NCBI GenBank assembly: GCA_027475525.1
Contig: JAMWFC010000091.1
Coordinates: 248,001-312,000 of the forward strand
Length of the DNA stretch: 64,000 nucleotides
Source of the DNA: Macrolepiota albuminosa
Taxonomy: Eukaryota > Basidiomycota > Agaricomycetes > Agaricales > Agaricaceae
Direction of reading: 5' to 3'
Within the stretch, counting starts at the first letter, position 1. The number at the start of each line of letters is the position of its first letter. Shown here piece after piece: positions 42,512 to 52,500 of this stretch. The notes below the pieces were generated by a model. The model did no database searches. It had not been told where the DNA came from and was given only the letters and a program-made list of their open reading frames with translations. A program made the position numbers and the translations under genes.

Positions 42512-45445
42512 CTAGGACCCGGATGACGATGCTCCCGCGACAGCGCCCGTCTCAGTCACCATTGCCTCCTCCTCCAGTGCGACGTTAATCGCGGGAGGGG
42601 GAGGCGCCGATTCCGTCCTCGGTGGGGTTATAGGCCCCTCGGCTGCAGGCGTGTCTACCACCATAGGCTCTGTTAGTGCGACGTTAATCGCTGAAGCGGT
42701 GGTGGTAAGCGTACCCTGCTCTGCCGTGCGTGACAGGAGATTGACCCGGCCTGGGTCCATGTCTGCTGCTGGCAGGTCATGCGCTGCCGAGCGTTTTAGG
42801 AGATTGACCCGATTCGGGTCCATGCCAATCAAGTAATAGAGGCCGTTGGCCTCAGGATTTTCCGGGAGCTTGCTCTCCTCGTGGTGCTTGAACATCAGAC
42901 GATAGTGATCGTCTTCAGTCATCTCCCGCCATCCATCCCATTGCGGGATTGCGGCGGGGGTGCCATACTTGGAGAGGCGCTCCATACGCTCGTCATCAAC
43001 CTGCTTAAAGATGTCCATAGACATCGTGGGGGAGTGGAACTGCTGTTCCAGGAAGACTACGCCGTACGTGTACGCGTGGTCCACCCATTCCAGCGGAATC
43101 CGGTTGTGTAACAAGACGCGTAACGCGTCGTCGTCGGAGAAGTTCCGTGCATGGTCGTCGGGCACGTGAACTTGATGAATTTCGAGCTGCGGCCCACGTT
43201 GGGGCTCAAATGGCTGCTCGGGAAACATGGCGTCATACGAGGCAATCGCCTCTCGGTAAAGCCCTGGTCGGGCCACGACGAGGGTCATGCGCCGTACGAT
43301 CACCGGCTTGGCTGCGCTGTTAGCGCACAATGCTCGACATAAGGCGAACCCAAAGAGGGTCCGCCAGTGCATGCGGTAGGCATGATCCACGGCGATACCT
43401 TGATAGGTATTCTCCAGCCCAGGTCGACCAAAGACCAGCGCGTACTGCGCCAGTTGGTCCAAGTCGAACGGTGTGGCTGGATCCTGAGCGCGCATTACGC
43501 GCAGCGCCGTGGTGCCATCGTCTTTCGTGCGCAAAAAGCGCCCCGGAATGTGTCGTCGCTCGACAAGAGCGAGGTCGTCAGGGCCCTGCATCGGGTTGAC
43601 GAGGTCTTGGTACCTAGGCTCCTTCATCAGGAGCTGCATGGTTCGGTCGTGCAGAGCCTCCACTGTTCGCTGTGCGAACATCTGGAGCTCTGTGATCAGC
43701 ATATACGCGACGATTCTGTCGCGACGCGGGACGTGTACATTGGCGTAATACTTATAGAGCCGGTCCAGCTCTAGAGGAGTGCGGGGAAGACCGCGTGGGG
43801 CGTGCTTGTAAACAATCGTGCCCGGTATGTGGGCAGGATGGCCAGAGGAATATTCGTATGACGCCGCTCTATTGGCGTCAGCTCCCATCAACACCGTATT
43901 CGTGGCATACGAATAATAGGTGCAATGGCTGAGTGCTCCTCTAAAGCACGAGTTCATTCGCTCGATATCGAGCGGACCCCACACCTTCACCCCCAAGCCA
44001 TCGGGGATCCTCCCCGAACATTCGTCCTCGGCCCTCTCCTTCTGGGCCTTTAGCTCCTTGGCGTGAATCGCCTTCTTCTTTGCGATGCGCTTATTGCGCG
44101 CTACTCGTTGGAATCGGTCTGCGGCCGATTCCCCCTCCTCCCCGTCCTCCTCCTGCTCCGAGCTCGACTCCCCATAGTCGCTCTCGTCGGACAGGGACGG
44201 TACTGGTTTCTTGCCCTTATCGGGCCTAGTCTTTCCCCTCGAGGTCGCCACCAGACCATCATACTGCTCCGGCGTACGGGGGTCTGGGGTCAAGACGACC
44301 ACGGGATACTTTACTGGTGGGGCCGGTACAAACACCGGCAACATGAATAACATCTGGACTTCTCCCGCTCGTGCGGGAATGCCAGCAGGAAAGAGTATAA
44401 CCTCCAATTTGGAGGCATCGAGGGGCGGCTTACGGCCGCGACGCTGACGAGACGGCCCCGACTTGGTCAGGGCGGACGATTCGGGTTGTGGCTGAGCCAC
44501 CGGAGGAGCAGGCGCATTTCGCGCCAGAGTATTCCCTCCAGGCCCAGCGCGAGGAGTAACAGTAACGGGCGCTTTTGGCGCCACAGCAACGGGTTTGGAC
44601 CCCCTAGGTGGGGCCCGAGACGATGCGGCTTCCCGCTGGCCCAAGGACAGACCTGCCAAGGGTTCACTGACGGCAGCCATCGACTCTGAAGAGGCCTGCG
44701 AGCCCGACTCGGGTACCCGCGATGACGAAGCCACGGGCTGAGGAGGCTGCTCATGGCGCGCGAATTGCGCTTCCGACGGCATCCTTGCCTGTGGAGGAGC
44801 GACCGGTCGACTGGGCTGATATCTCGCCCTCTTGACCTCAGCGGTCGATTCCTCGCTCGTGGTGATTTTGCGCTTAGACGCGCGCTCGATCTGCTCCAGC
44901 GCTGAGACGCGCTGCCTCTTCATCAGCTCGATCTGGTCGAGCAATCCCTCCATCACCATCACGGCCAAACTGTCCTGCAGAAAGGACGCAGTTGCAGGGA
45001 CTGGCTGTCCCGCTGCTTCCAGTCTGCCCAACAACCTATCTGACCCAACTACACTCTGCGCTTGTGGCGCAGGCTCCTCATACGACTCTGCTGCGGGCCG
45101 ATGAGCCCATGGAACTGACGGCGGCCCCGTCACCACACCTGCATACGTCGGATACGACGCAGACGAGCGTGAGGGCGGTTCCTGATAGTACCTATCCTCC
45201 GGGCGCCCATAGCGCCCATCATCATCGACCTCCATCTCTTGCGAGTGGAGGGGCGTTTGGTAAGGAAGCGGCTCCTCGCGGCCCGGGTAGGCCACGCCCG
45301 CTGACTGCAACTGACTCGCCGCCGGATATGGCGGCTGCCTCTGAAAATGGGACAACTGAGATGACGACTGTATATTCGGGGGTCTCCCCCCTCCACTAGA
45401 GCCTTGCCGGCTCTGATCAATTTTTTGCGGCCCCCAATAGGCCAT
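42512..45445 (-). CDS. Chromovirus third ORF, unknown function (about 977 aa)
   Basis: The first ATG of the open frame is at 45445 (MAYWGPQKIDQ); codons above it lack an ATG. The first 430 or so residues are disordered (Gln, Pro, Ser-rich) with a helix, LLDQIELMKRQRVSALEQIERASKRK. A Lys/Arg/Glu-rich segment follows (RIAKKKAIHAKELKAQKERAEDE), then a folded region of about 350 residues with LALVERRHIPGRFLR, YALVFGRPGLENT and ERMERLSKYGTPA. No transmembrane segment or enzyme motif is seen. From memory it resembles an uncharacterised protein family common in Agaricomycetes; a search would have to confirm this. A pyrimidine-rich 3' splice-site sequence ends in CAG at 45479, 34 nt before the ATG, so expression from a spliced mRNA is plausible. 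Such a downstream ORF is unusual in Gypsy elements. Confidence 0.75.
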   Translation of the reverse strand: MAYWGPQKIDQSRQGSSGGGRPPNIQSSSQLSHFQRQPPYPAASQLQSAGVAYPGREEPLPYQTPLHSQEMEVDDDGRYGRPEDRYYQEPPSRSSASYPTYAGVVTGPPSVPWAHRPAAESYEEPAPQAQSVVGSDRLLGRLEAAGQPVPATASFLQDSLAVMVMEGLLDQIELMKRQRVSALEQIERASKRKITTSEESTAEVKRARYQPSRPVAPPQARMPSEAQFARHEQPPQPVASSSRVPESGSQASSESMAAVSEPLAGLSLGQREAASSRAPPRGSKPVAVAPKAPVTVTPRAGPGGNTLARNAPAPPVAQPQPESSALTKSGPSRQRRGRKPPLDASKLEVILFPAGIPARAGEVQMLFMLPVFVPAPPVKYPVVVLTPDPRTPEQYDGLVATSRGKTRPDKGKKPVPSLSDESDYGESSSEQEEDGEEGESAADRFQRVARNKRIAKKKAIHAKELKAQKERAEDECSGRIPDGLGVKVWGPLDIERMNSCFRGALSHCTYYSYATNTVLMGADANRAASYEYSSGHPAHIPGTIVYKHAPRGLPRTPLELDRLYKYYANVHVPRRDRIVAYMLITELQMFAQRTVEALHDRTMQLLMKEPRYQDLVNPMQGPDDLALVERRHIPGRFLRTKDDGTTALRVMRAQDPATPFDLDQLAQYALVFGRPGLENTYQGIAVDHAYRMHWRTLFGFALCRALCANSAAKPVIVRRMTLVVARPGLYREAIASYDAMFPEQPFEPQRGPQLEIHQVHVPDDHARNFSDDDALRVLLHNRIPLEWVDHAYTYGVVFLEQQFHSPTMSMDIFKQVDDERMERLSKYGTPAAIPQWDGWREMTEDDHYRLMFKHHEESKLPENPEANGLYYLIGMDPNRVNLLKRSAAHDLPAADMDPGRVNLLSRTAEQGTLTTTASAINVALTEPMVVDTPAAEGPITPPRTESAPPPPAINVALEEEAMVTETGAVAGASSSGS

Positions 45446-45478
45446 TCTAAAGCAACACGTAGACGACGTGTATTGGGA

Positions 45479-45500
45479 CTGAGGAAAGAAAGAAAAAAAC
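45479..45500 (-). promoter_or_regulatory. Candidate 3' splice site for the third ORF
   Basis: The minus strand reads TTTTTTTCTTTCTTTCCTCAG just before the ORF3 start region. A long pyrimidine tract plus CAG is a strong acceptor. The donor is not identified; it would be expected near the 5' LTR or in Gag. Confidence 0.5.
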
Positions 45501-45671
45501 AGTCTCCCAACTCCGCCAGTGGTGTAAACAACCACAAACACACGCCACCCGGCGCCGCGTCGGCGATCATAATCGCCTAAATAGTTACAATCACAGCCAC
45601 ACTTAGTGGCCACCCGGTCATTTACCGGCAATCAAAGTGGACTTCGTCCACATTCCACCACCACACGCGCA

Positions 45672-48600
45672 TTACGCGCGTTTTGCTAGCTGCTGAGGGC
45701 GTTTCACGCCCTGCAGCTCTAGATACCTGTCCATCGCTGCAAGGTCTTTGCAGTTTACTAGCGGTTCCCAGGTAGTATCACCTAAGCTCCACCTTACCTC
45801 GAATTCGAGGCTTCCCCTTGTCCAACGATGACCTATCAGGTCATCTACGAACCACTCCTGGTCATTACCAGTTCCAAAATCATACGGCTCCGGAGTTGCT
45901 CGATTAGGAAAGAGCGCATCACTACTGGCCATATATGGTCGCAATAGCGACACATGAAATTTGGGGACTATCCTACGCGCTTGCAGCGCATGGGGTAGTT
46001 CCAGCACGTAGTTCGACGTACTCGGCTCCGCTTCAAGGACCTTATACGGTCCAATCCACTTTGGACACAACTTACTCGCTCTGCCTTTCGGCAGGTTCAG
46101 GTTCTTCGTAGAAAGGTACACTAGATTCCCTTTCTCGATTTCTGGTTCCTCACGTCTGCGACTATTCGCGTGTTTGGTTTGCCAGACGCGCGATTCTATA
46201 ATCGCATCATGGGCATCTGCCAGATTCCTTAGCGCGTTGCGCGCAAACTGCTTGACTCCCACATGAATAGCTTCGTCCGTACGAAGTTCACGAATCATGG
46301 ATGGCATGTAGCCATTGTTGAGTTCAAAGGGTGAGTACCCTGTAGTCTCTGATATGCTCGCATTTATCGCGAATTCCACGAGTGGGCATCTATCCACCCA
46401 GTCCTTCTGGTCAGGACGTACGAATGCTCGCAAGATCTGTGCGATATTTCTATTCGCACGTTCCGTTTGACCATCCGTTTGCGGATGAAACGATGTCGAC
46501 ATGAGCAACTTTGCTCCTAGCAGTTTGTGCAACTCCTTCCACCATTTGGAAGTAAACTTAGCATCTCGATCGCTCACGATCGAGCTGGGCAGTCCATGGA
46601 GACGTACTATCTCCTTGAGATAGATCCACGACAAGTCTGACGCGGTCATGGTGGTTCTCACCGGAATGAGATGGACCATACTGGTCATTCTGCAGATGAC
46701 TACCCACAGGTAGTTAAAGCCTTTCGACTCGGGGAACGGACCTATAAAGTCCATCCCAATCGAATCCCAGGGTTTGACCGGGATGGGTAGCGAATGCAGC
46801 TTTCCTGGTGGCTTCAAAGTCGACACTTTCGACTGTTGACATAGCTCGCATGTCGAGCAGAATTGGCTCGTCTCTTTGGCCATTTGCGGCCACCAGTACC
46901 AGCGTCGCACGTAGTCCAGCGTTTTCTGAGTTCCGAAGTGGCCCACCACTGTGTGGGCCTGATCCAGGATAGTCGTAATTAACGACCTCTCCCGGGGGAT
47001 GCAGATGACTTTGGACCCCGCGGGTCTGATAAGGTAGATGAGCTGTTGCTCCACCTTGAAGCGCGGGTGCGCTTGGATATTGTTCAGAATCTCTACGCAG
47101 AGATTATCACCCTTGTATCCCTGTTGGATACGTGTGCGGAACTGCTCATTGCCTAGGTCGGCCGGTGCAGGAATATGGTCTTGTGACTCCAATGCTTGCT
47201 GGAGCGTCATCTCAGCACCTCTCGTAGGCACCTCTTGCCTCGTCTCTTCACGAAGCTGAGGGGCCGCATGCTCCAGCAATACCTGGGCTTCGATATCGCG
47301 AATTTCTCGCTGTTCGTGCAGTCGCTTACTGCGACGTGTTTCCTGCGCTCGCATGGCGCGTAGCTCGACCCTATGTTCCTTGATTTCGTGGAACCGATGC
47401 AGGGGCAAGTCTTCGCCTTCGGGGTCAATACGTTTGTCCGCCTGGACATAGTCATGCGCGTCATGGACGTCATCTCGAGTATCACTCTCGAAATATCGAG
47501 ACAGGCAGTCTGCGACTTTGTTCAATTCACCCTTCACATAGGTGATGTCGAACTGATACCGCGACATGTAGTCGATCCAGCGACGTTGCCGCGGAGATAG
47601 GTGCACCTGAGTCTTGAAAAACTCTAGTGCTTTATGATCCGTAATGATATGGATCTTGTATCCCATCAGTTTATCCTCCCATTTTAGGAGGGCTTCCAGG
47701 ATAGCGAGTGTTTCTAACTCGTGTACAGCATAATTCTGCTGGGCAGCAGTGAATTTACGGGACATAAACCCCGCTGGTCGGCAAGTTTGCCATGTTTTAC
47801 CCTGGCCAAACATGGCCCCAACCCCAGTCTTCGACGCATCGCAAATGAGCCAGATGGGCTCGTCGATGCGTGGGTCAATTGGCCGGATGACCGGCGTTTT
47901 CGCGCATATGCGCTTAATCATCTCAAAACACCGCTGATGCAGCGGTCTCCAATGAAACGGTGACCCATTCTGGGTCATGGCCATAAGTGGCCCAGTGTAT
48001 GCAGTGATGTCTGGCAAGAAATTGCCAATATAGTTCACCAGTCCGACAAATCGTTGGATATCGTTATACGTGCGTGGAGTACGCCACTCTCGGATTCGGT
48101 CGAGCTTATCCGTATCAGGATGAATGCCCTTCTCGTCAATGACGTGACCGAGACAATCTATACTCGTTGCGTACAACTCGCACTTCTTCCATTTGAGATA
48201 GAGGCTGGCCTTCCGTAGTCGTTCAAATACGACTCGTAGGTGCTGCTCATGCTCCTCAATGGAGTCAGAAAATATGAATATATCGTCTAAATAGACGTGC
48301 ATGAACTTCCCGATTACATCTCGGAAGATTGAGGTCATTAACCTCTGAAATGTCGCCGGTGCATTACAATCACCAATCTGCATGATGTTACTCACGAACG
48401 TCCCCATCAGGGACGAGAACAGTGTCTTCGGTATATCCTCTTCGCGGATGCGAACCTGTTCGTACGCGTCTGTGAGGTCGATTTTCGACCGATACTTCGC
48501 TGTCGCAACATCTTCTCGTATCACTTCCTGATCTGGAAGAGGTGTTACATCCTTGACGGTATTATCATTGCGCTGTCGCGCGTCCAATGCCGTCCGCAAC

Positions 48601-49583
48601 GTTCCATCCTTCTTGGGGATACAAAGCAATGGTGCAGCTTGCACCGCTGGTCGTGGTTCCCACCACTTCGCGTTTATGTATCTATTCGTCTTTTCACGAA
48701 GTTGATCCTGAAGTGCTCGCGGACAGCGAGGCAAATGATACTTGTACTGCTTGTTATCGTCAATGAGGTTGATCTCATGATTAACCTCCCGCCACGGAGG
48801 AAGCTCCTCCTTCGTTCCATTGACGATATCAGCAAACTCCCGTTGCCATTGCTGGCGCAATCGAGGAATATCCTCCTCTGTAAGGCTCAAAGCCTTGCCT
48901 TTTCCTTTGACTACGCGTGCTACACGCGGCTGAACCTTTGGCTCAAATCGCTCCCGTAAGGCACGTACGTGCTCTTCTATGAGATCTCCCGGGTTCAACC
49001 TTACAACGGGTTGTCTACCCCCCACTCTCGTCGCACTTAACGACGACTGCACGCTTCTCGCTTTCAGCGAAAGCCCATCCAGTACGATATCCACTGTTTC
49101 GGATATCTCATCCTCTCGTGCATGACGGTACACTTCCCCCGTCTGGGTCGCCTGCCCCCGTCCCATGGTCTGCGTCACCATTGACGCCACCAATTTGTTC
49201 CACTCTCGTGGCATACGTGGGTCATACGCCCATTGCACTCCTGGCCGTGGCACTGGTCGATCCATTAGCGACCTAGTGCTACCCACAGTTCCCATCGTAC
49301 TGTATACCTCGTCCTCGACGAGATCCTCCACCTTCACTCGAGAGCTAGTCGGCTGGCATTCCAGCGACTCCACCACGCGTTTACTACGCTCATTCTTGCA
49401 CTGCGCAGCCTGTTTAGGCTTTCCATTGGTACACCCAGTCACATCCGGGTGCTTCCCCGTCTTCAGAGTTCCTTGGAACTCTTCCTCAGTCATCAGTATA
49501 GCCGGCGAATCAGCCGGCAGGCTTTTCGGTGGGGCCTGTTCGTCCTCCACCTCCTGTACAGTCGCTCTCCTGCGACCATCTAG
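45672..49583 (-). CDS. Chromovirus Pol (RT, RNase H, integrase, chromodomain)
   Basis: Numbering from the GTG at 49550, RT spans about residues 280-460 with the catalytic YLDD at 420-423 (48282-48293). RNase H has CDASKTGVGA, HELETLAIL and TDHKAL. Integrase has the zinc-binding H-x3-H...C-x2-C (HTVVGHF, CSTCELC) and acidic residues in DFIGPFP, SDRDAKF and QTERANR. The C-terminus has a chromodomain (EWFVDDLIGHR...FEVRWSLGDTTWEP). The frame is the same as Gag-protease and is separated only by the UGA at 49584-49586. The first ATG is about 20 codons after the GTG, so Pol is most likely made by readthrough. The chromodomain suggests targeting to marked chromatin. It appears complete. Confidence 0.93.
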   Translation of the reverse strand, partial: LDGRRRATVQEVEDEQAPPKSLPADSPAILMTEEEFQGTLKTGKHPDVTGCTNGKPKQAAQCKNERSKRVVESLECQPTSSRVKVEDLVEDEVYSTMGTVGSTRSLMDRPVPRPGVQWAYDPRMPREWNKLVASMVTQTMGRGQATQTGEVYRHAREDEISETVDIVLDGLSLKARSVQSSLSATRVGGRQPVVRLNPGDLIEEHVRALRERFEPKVQPRVARVVKGKGKALSLTEEDIPRLRQQWQREFADIVNGTKEELPPWREVNHEINLIDDNKQYKYHLPRCPRALQDQLREKTNRYINAKWWEPRPAVQAAPLLCIPKKDGTLRTALDARQRNDNTVKDVTPLPDQEVIREDVATAKYRSKIDLTDAYEQVRIREEDIPKTLFSSLMGTFVSNIMQIGDCNAPATFQRLMTSIFRDVIGKFMHVYLDDIFIFSDSIEEHEQHLRVVFERLRKASLYLKWKKCELYATSIDCLGHVIDEKGIHPDTDKLDRIREWRTPRTYNDIQRFVGLVNYIGNFLPDITAYTGPLMAMTQNGSPFHWRPLHQRCFEMIKRICAKTPVIRPIDPRIDEPIWLICDASKTGVGAMFGQGKTWQTCRPAGFMSRKFTAAQQNYAVHELETLAILEALLKWEDKLMGYKIHIITDHKALEFFKTQVHLSPRQRRWIDYMSRYQFDITYVKGELNKVADCLSRYFESDTRDDVHDAHDYVQADKRIDPEGEDLPLHRFHEIKEHRVELRAMRAQETRRSKRLHEQREIRDIEAQVLLEHAAPQLREETRQEVPTRGAEMTLQQALESQDHIPAPADLGNEQFRTRIQQGYKGDNLCVEILNNIQAHPRFKVEQQLIYLIRPAGSKVICIPRERSLITTILDQAHTVVGHFGTQKTLDYVRRWYWWPQMAKETSQFCSTCELCQQSKVSTLKPPGKLHSLPIPVKPWDSIGMDFIGPFPESKGFNYLWVVICRMTSMVHLIPVRTTMTASDLSWIYLKEIVRLHGLPSSIVSDRDAKFTSKWWKELHKLLGAKLLMSTSFHPQTDGQTERANRNIAQILRAFVRPDQKDWVDRCPLVEFAINASISETTGYSPFELNNGYMPSMIRELRTDEAIHVGVKQFARNALRNLADAHDAIIESRVWQTKHANSRRREEPEIEKGNLVYLSTKNLNLPKGRASKLCPKWIGPYKVLEAEPSTSNYVLELPHALQARRIVPKFHVSLLRPYMASSDALFPNRATPEPYDFGTGNDQEWFVDDLIGHRWTRGSLEFEVRWSLGDTTWEPLVNCKDLAAMDRYLELQGVKRPQQLAKRA

Positions 49584-49586
49584 TCA
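49581..49586 (-). promoter_or_regulatory. Leaky stop codon UGA-CUA between Gag-protease and Pol
   Basis: On the minus strand Gag-protease ends AAC TGA CTA and the same frame continues open into Pol. UGA followed by CUA is an established high-readthrough context. The lack of a nearby Pol ATG supports its use here. Confidence 0.7.
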
Positions 49587-52500
49587 GTTGCGCTCATCAC
49601 GCCGCTTTTCAGTTGCGCGATAGCGCCTCAAACGACCATCTGTATCGTTCAACACCACTTTCTCCGCCTTCAGAGGCGTACCATTCACAACGACCATGTC
49701 GTTCACGAAATCCAGCGACACCTTGTTCTTACGCATGAACGGCGTACCGATAATCATGTCATAGCGATCAAAATTCGCTATATCCACATATTCCTTCGTC
49801 GACGTTCCTGACGTCTTTATTCTCACCTCCGCGCCAAACTGCACCATAGCGCGACTCCCCACAGTCCCCAGCTGGAGCATCAAGGGCTCCTCCAGTTCAT
49901 GAACGCGAATCGCGTTGACGTGAGCAAACTGGGGCGTAATGCCCGTAGTGGTACTCCCGGAGTCCCACAACGTCCATGCCGGATGTCCATTGACATCAAC
50001 ATACGTGACCAGGCACTCCTTCTCTTCGGGAGTATAGCGTGGCCTCTGCAATTTATTAGTTGCTTTCTGCAGGGTTACACGTCTCATTCGGACACGCTGA
50101 TCCCCATGGCACTCCGTCAGTGCAAACAGATGTTCTTCCTCGTCATCACGAGCGTAATAGTCGCTGTCGTAGACGTCCACTGCGACGTATTCGTCGCCAT
50201 CAATCTGGACGCTCTCAGCGTCATCCACTTCCGACCCGTCAGCCTCTACTTGCGGCTCCTCCTCGATTTCATCGACGATTTCATCGTCCTCGTCGTCACT
50301 GACGACATCGCTCGGTGCCGCAGCCGTATGGGCCGCTCGGATGTGTGCCTTAGGAGGGGCGGGACACTCCTTAGCAAAGTGCCCGCTCCTGCCACAATTG
50401 TAGCACGCTGAGGGGTCCCCGGCAGGCCTTCTCTGGCCCACTCCTGGAGCTCCAGCGGTTTTACCCGCCATACGTGCTGCAGGCGCCACTACTCCTCTTG
50501 GTGCTACTTGATTCTGACCCGAAACGGGTCGACTGTCCTTCGCTGGCAATTGTCCAGCAGGTTTCGATCGAGGCCGTTGGCCTCCAGGAATTGTCTTGCG
50601 CACCACGAATCGCGGATTGCGATTGTTCTCCATCTCCGTCCGCTTGGCTAGGAAGGTTCCCACCTTCACTGCGTGACGGGTCACTGGTCCTCGGCGTGAA
50701 CTACGCTGCTCATAATGGTTTGCAGTCCGTGTCGACTGCTCATAACGGATGGCATACGCCAAAAATTCAGTCACAGTGTTGACCTCCGGAGACAAGTTAT
50801 CGTCGCGTATCAACGCTCTCCTCATGTCTGCGGGTATTCCGTCCAGGAATGTCTCGCGGATAGTGTATTCGTCTGGATAGACGGCCATATTCTGTGCATG
50901 ACCCACAAGGTCATCATAAAAGGTCTGGACGCCAGTCTTAGCGTCATACACTGCCTTTCTAAAGGCATCGCGAGCTTCCTGCATCGTAGCAGCGTTAACG
51001 AACCGATTATACAGTCCTATCAGGACCTCTTTAAATGTCCAGTGCGATTTGTCGCGATTAATGTGGAGAACATGGCGACGGAACCAATTCCGAGCCTCTC
51101 CTTCCATAAATTCGTGTAGCACGAATATCCTTTCCTGGTCCATGTCGTCTCCACCATAGCAGCAGGCTGCGAGGTGGTAGCACACGTCCATGGCCCAGTC
51201 CTCCAGTTGCGAGAACCTATGTCCTCCAGCGTACGCACGTATGTGCTTACCATCGGATTTACGGGGGCTTACCCCAGCAGGGAACTTAAATCTGACTCCA
51301 AGGGAGTCATCCACCAGACGAGTGAGGCGGTCATGCATATGATCCATATGGATCCTGACCGCTTCATTCATTCCCAGCGTAGTTTCACGCAAATCATGAG
51401 GTGCAGGCATCGAGAATGCCCGAGGACTGCGAAACAGGTGCTCATTGACCACTCTTTCCGGCCGTGCGGGGGGCTGTTGCCTCACTTGTTGCTCCGCTGG
51501 TATTCCACCAGCCTGCCTGCCTCTGTCACGACGATTATTATCGTCCTGATCGTCATTCCTACGATCACGATCTCCACCGTCGTGATTGCGACGATTTGGC
51601 TCCCTACGTTCGTAGTGACCACTACTGTCGTCACTACCACCCGGATCTCTGTCCGGTTCAGCAGTCCGAGCCGCGAATTGTCGCCGCATGTCATCGACAG
51701 GCGTTACGCCCTCACGCCCTTCAAAGACTACCCCCTGGTCGTCAATGAACGACTCACCATGATCGCGCAAATCCTGGTTGCGTATCCTTTGGTAATTGAC
51801 GCGTTCATTCCAGTTGTCCACTAGGTGGACGCGTCGCACTACGCGTTGTGGTCGCGTTCGCTCCTCAAGAATGTGGACTTCGTCCACCTCTTCCTTGATT
51901 GTAACTTGCTTACGAGGTGTTTTAACCTCCTGCACTACAAGTGCTGCCTCTGGCTCTGCCGGAGTCGTCGTTACCGTCTCCACCTCCGACAATGCCTGCT
52001 GAGGCACTCCGCTAACAATGCGTTGACGGTTTGCGGCGTTCTGACGCCGAATGTAGTCTTGCTGAGACTCATTAGCCTGACGAGGCGCATTGAGCAATTC
52101 CATCGCGTCCGCGATTAGTGGCGCTCGTCTGCGCACACTCATCTCACATTCTACGGAGTCGGCTGGAGTAGCCGTTGAGACTGCTGACCCTCGCGCCGCT
52201 TTGCGCTTAAGGTATTCCACTACTTCGAGTTCGAAGATGCGCACAAACAATTCGATATATTCACTCGAATCTGCACGGGGTACATCGTGGCTCCTAGCCG
52301 CCAGCAACTGTAAGTGCTTCACTACATAAAGCTGAAGACGCTTTCGCGTCGATTCCTTCACGACCGCCGGATATCGGTCCAATACTAGCTGCAACTGGAT
52401 AGACAAGGTCGAATGCGACCTTTTGCTTTCCTCATCATCTGAGGACTCCAACTCGGACTCTAAGTCCATAACTCTCCTGAGGCCGTCATGCCTCACTTGC

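Noticed and set aside
45446..45631. Extra N-terminal segment of ORF3 with a hydrophobic stretch, suggesting an env-like signal or membrane anchor
   Set aside because: It would start at TTG and overlaps the pyrimidine tract of the proposed splice acceptor. The first ATG is at 45445.
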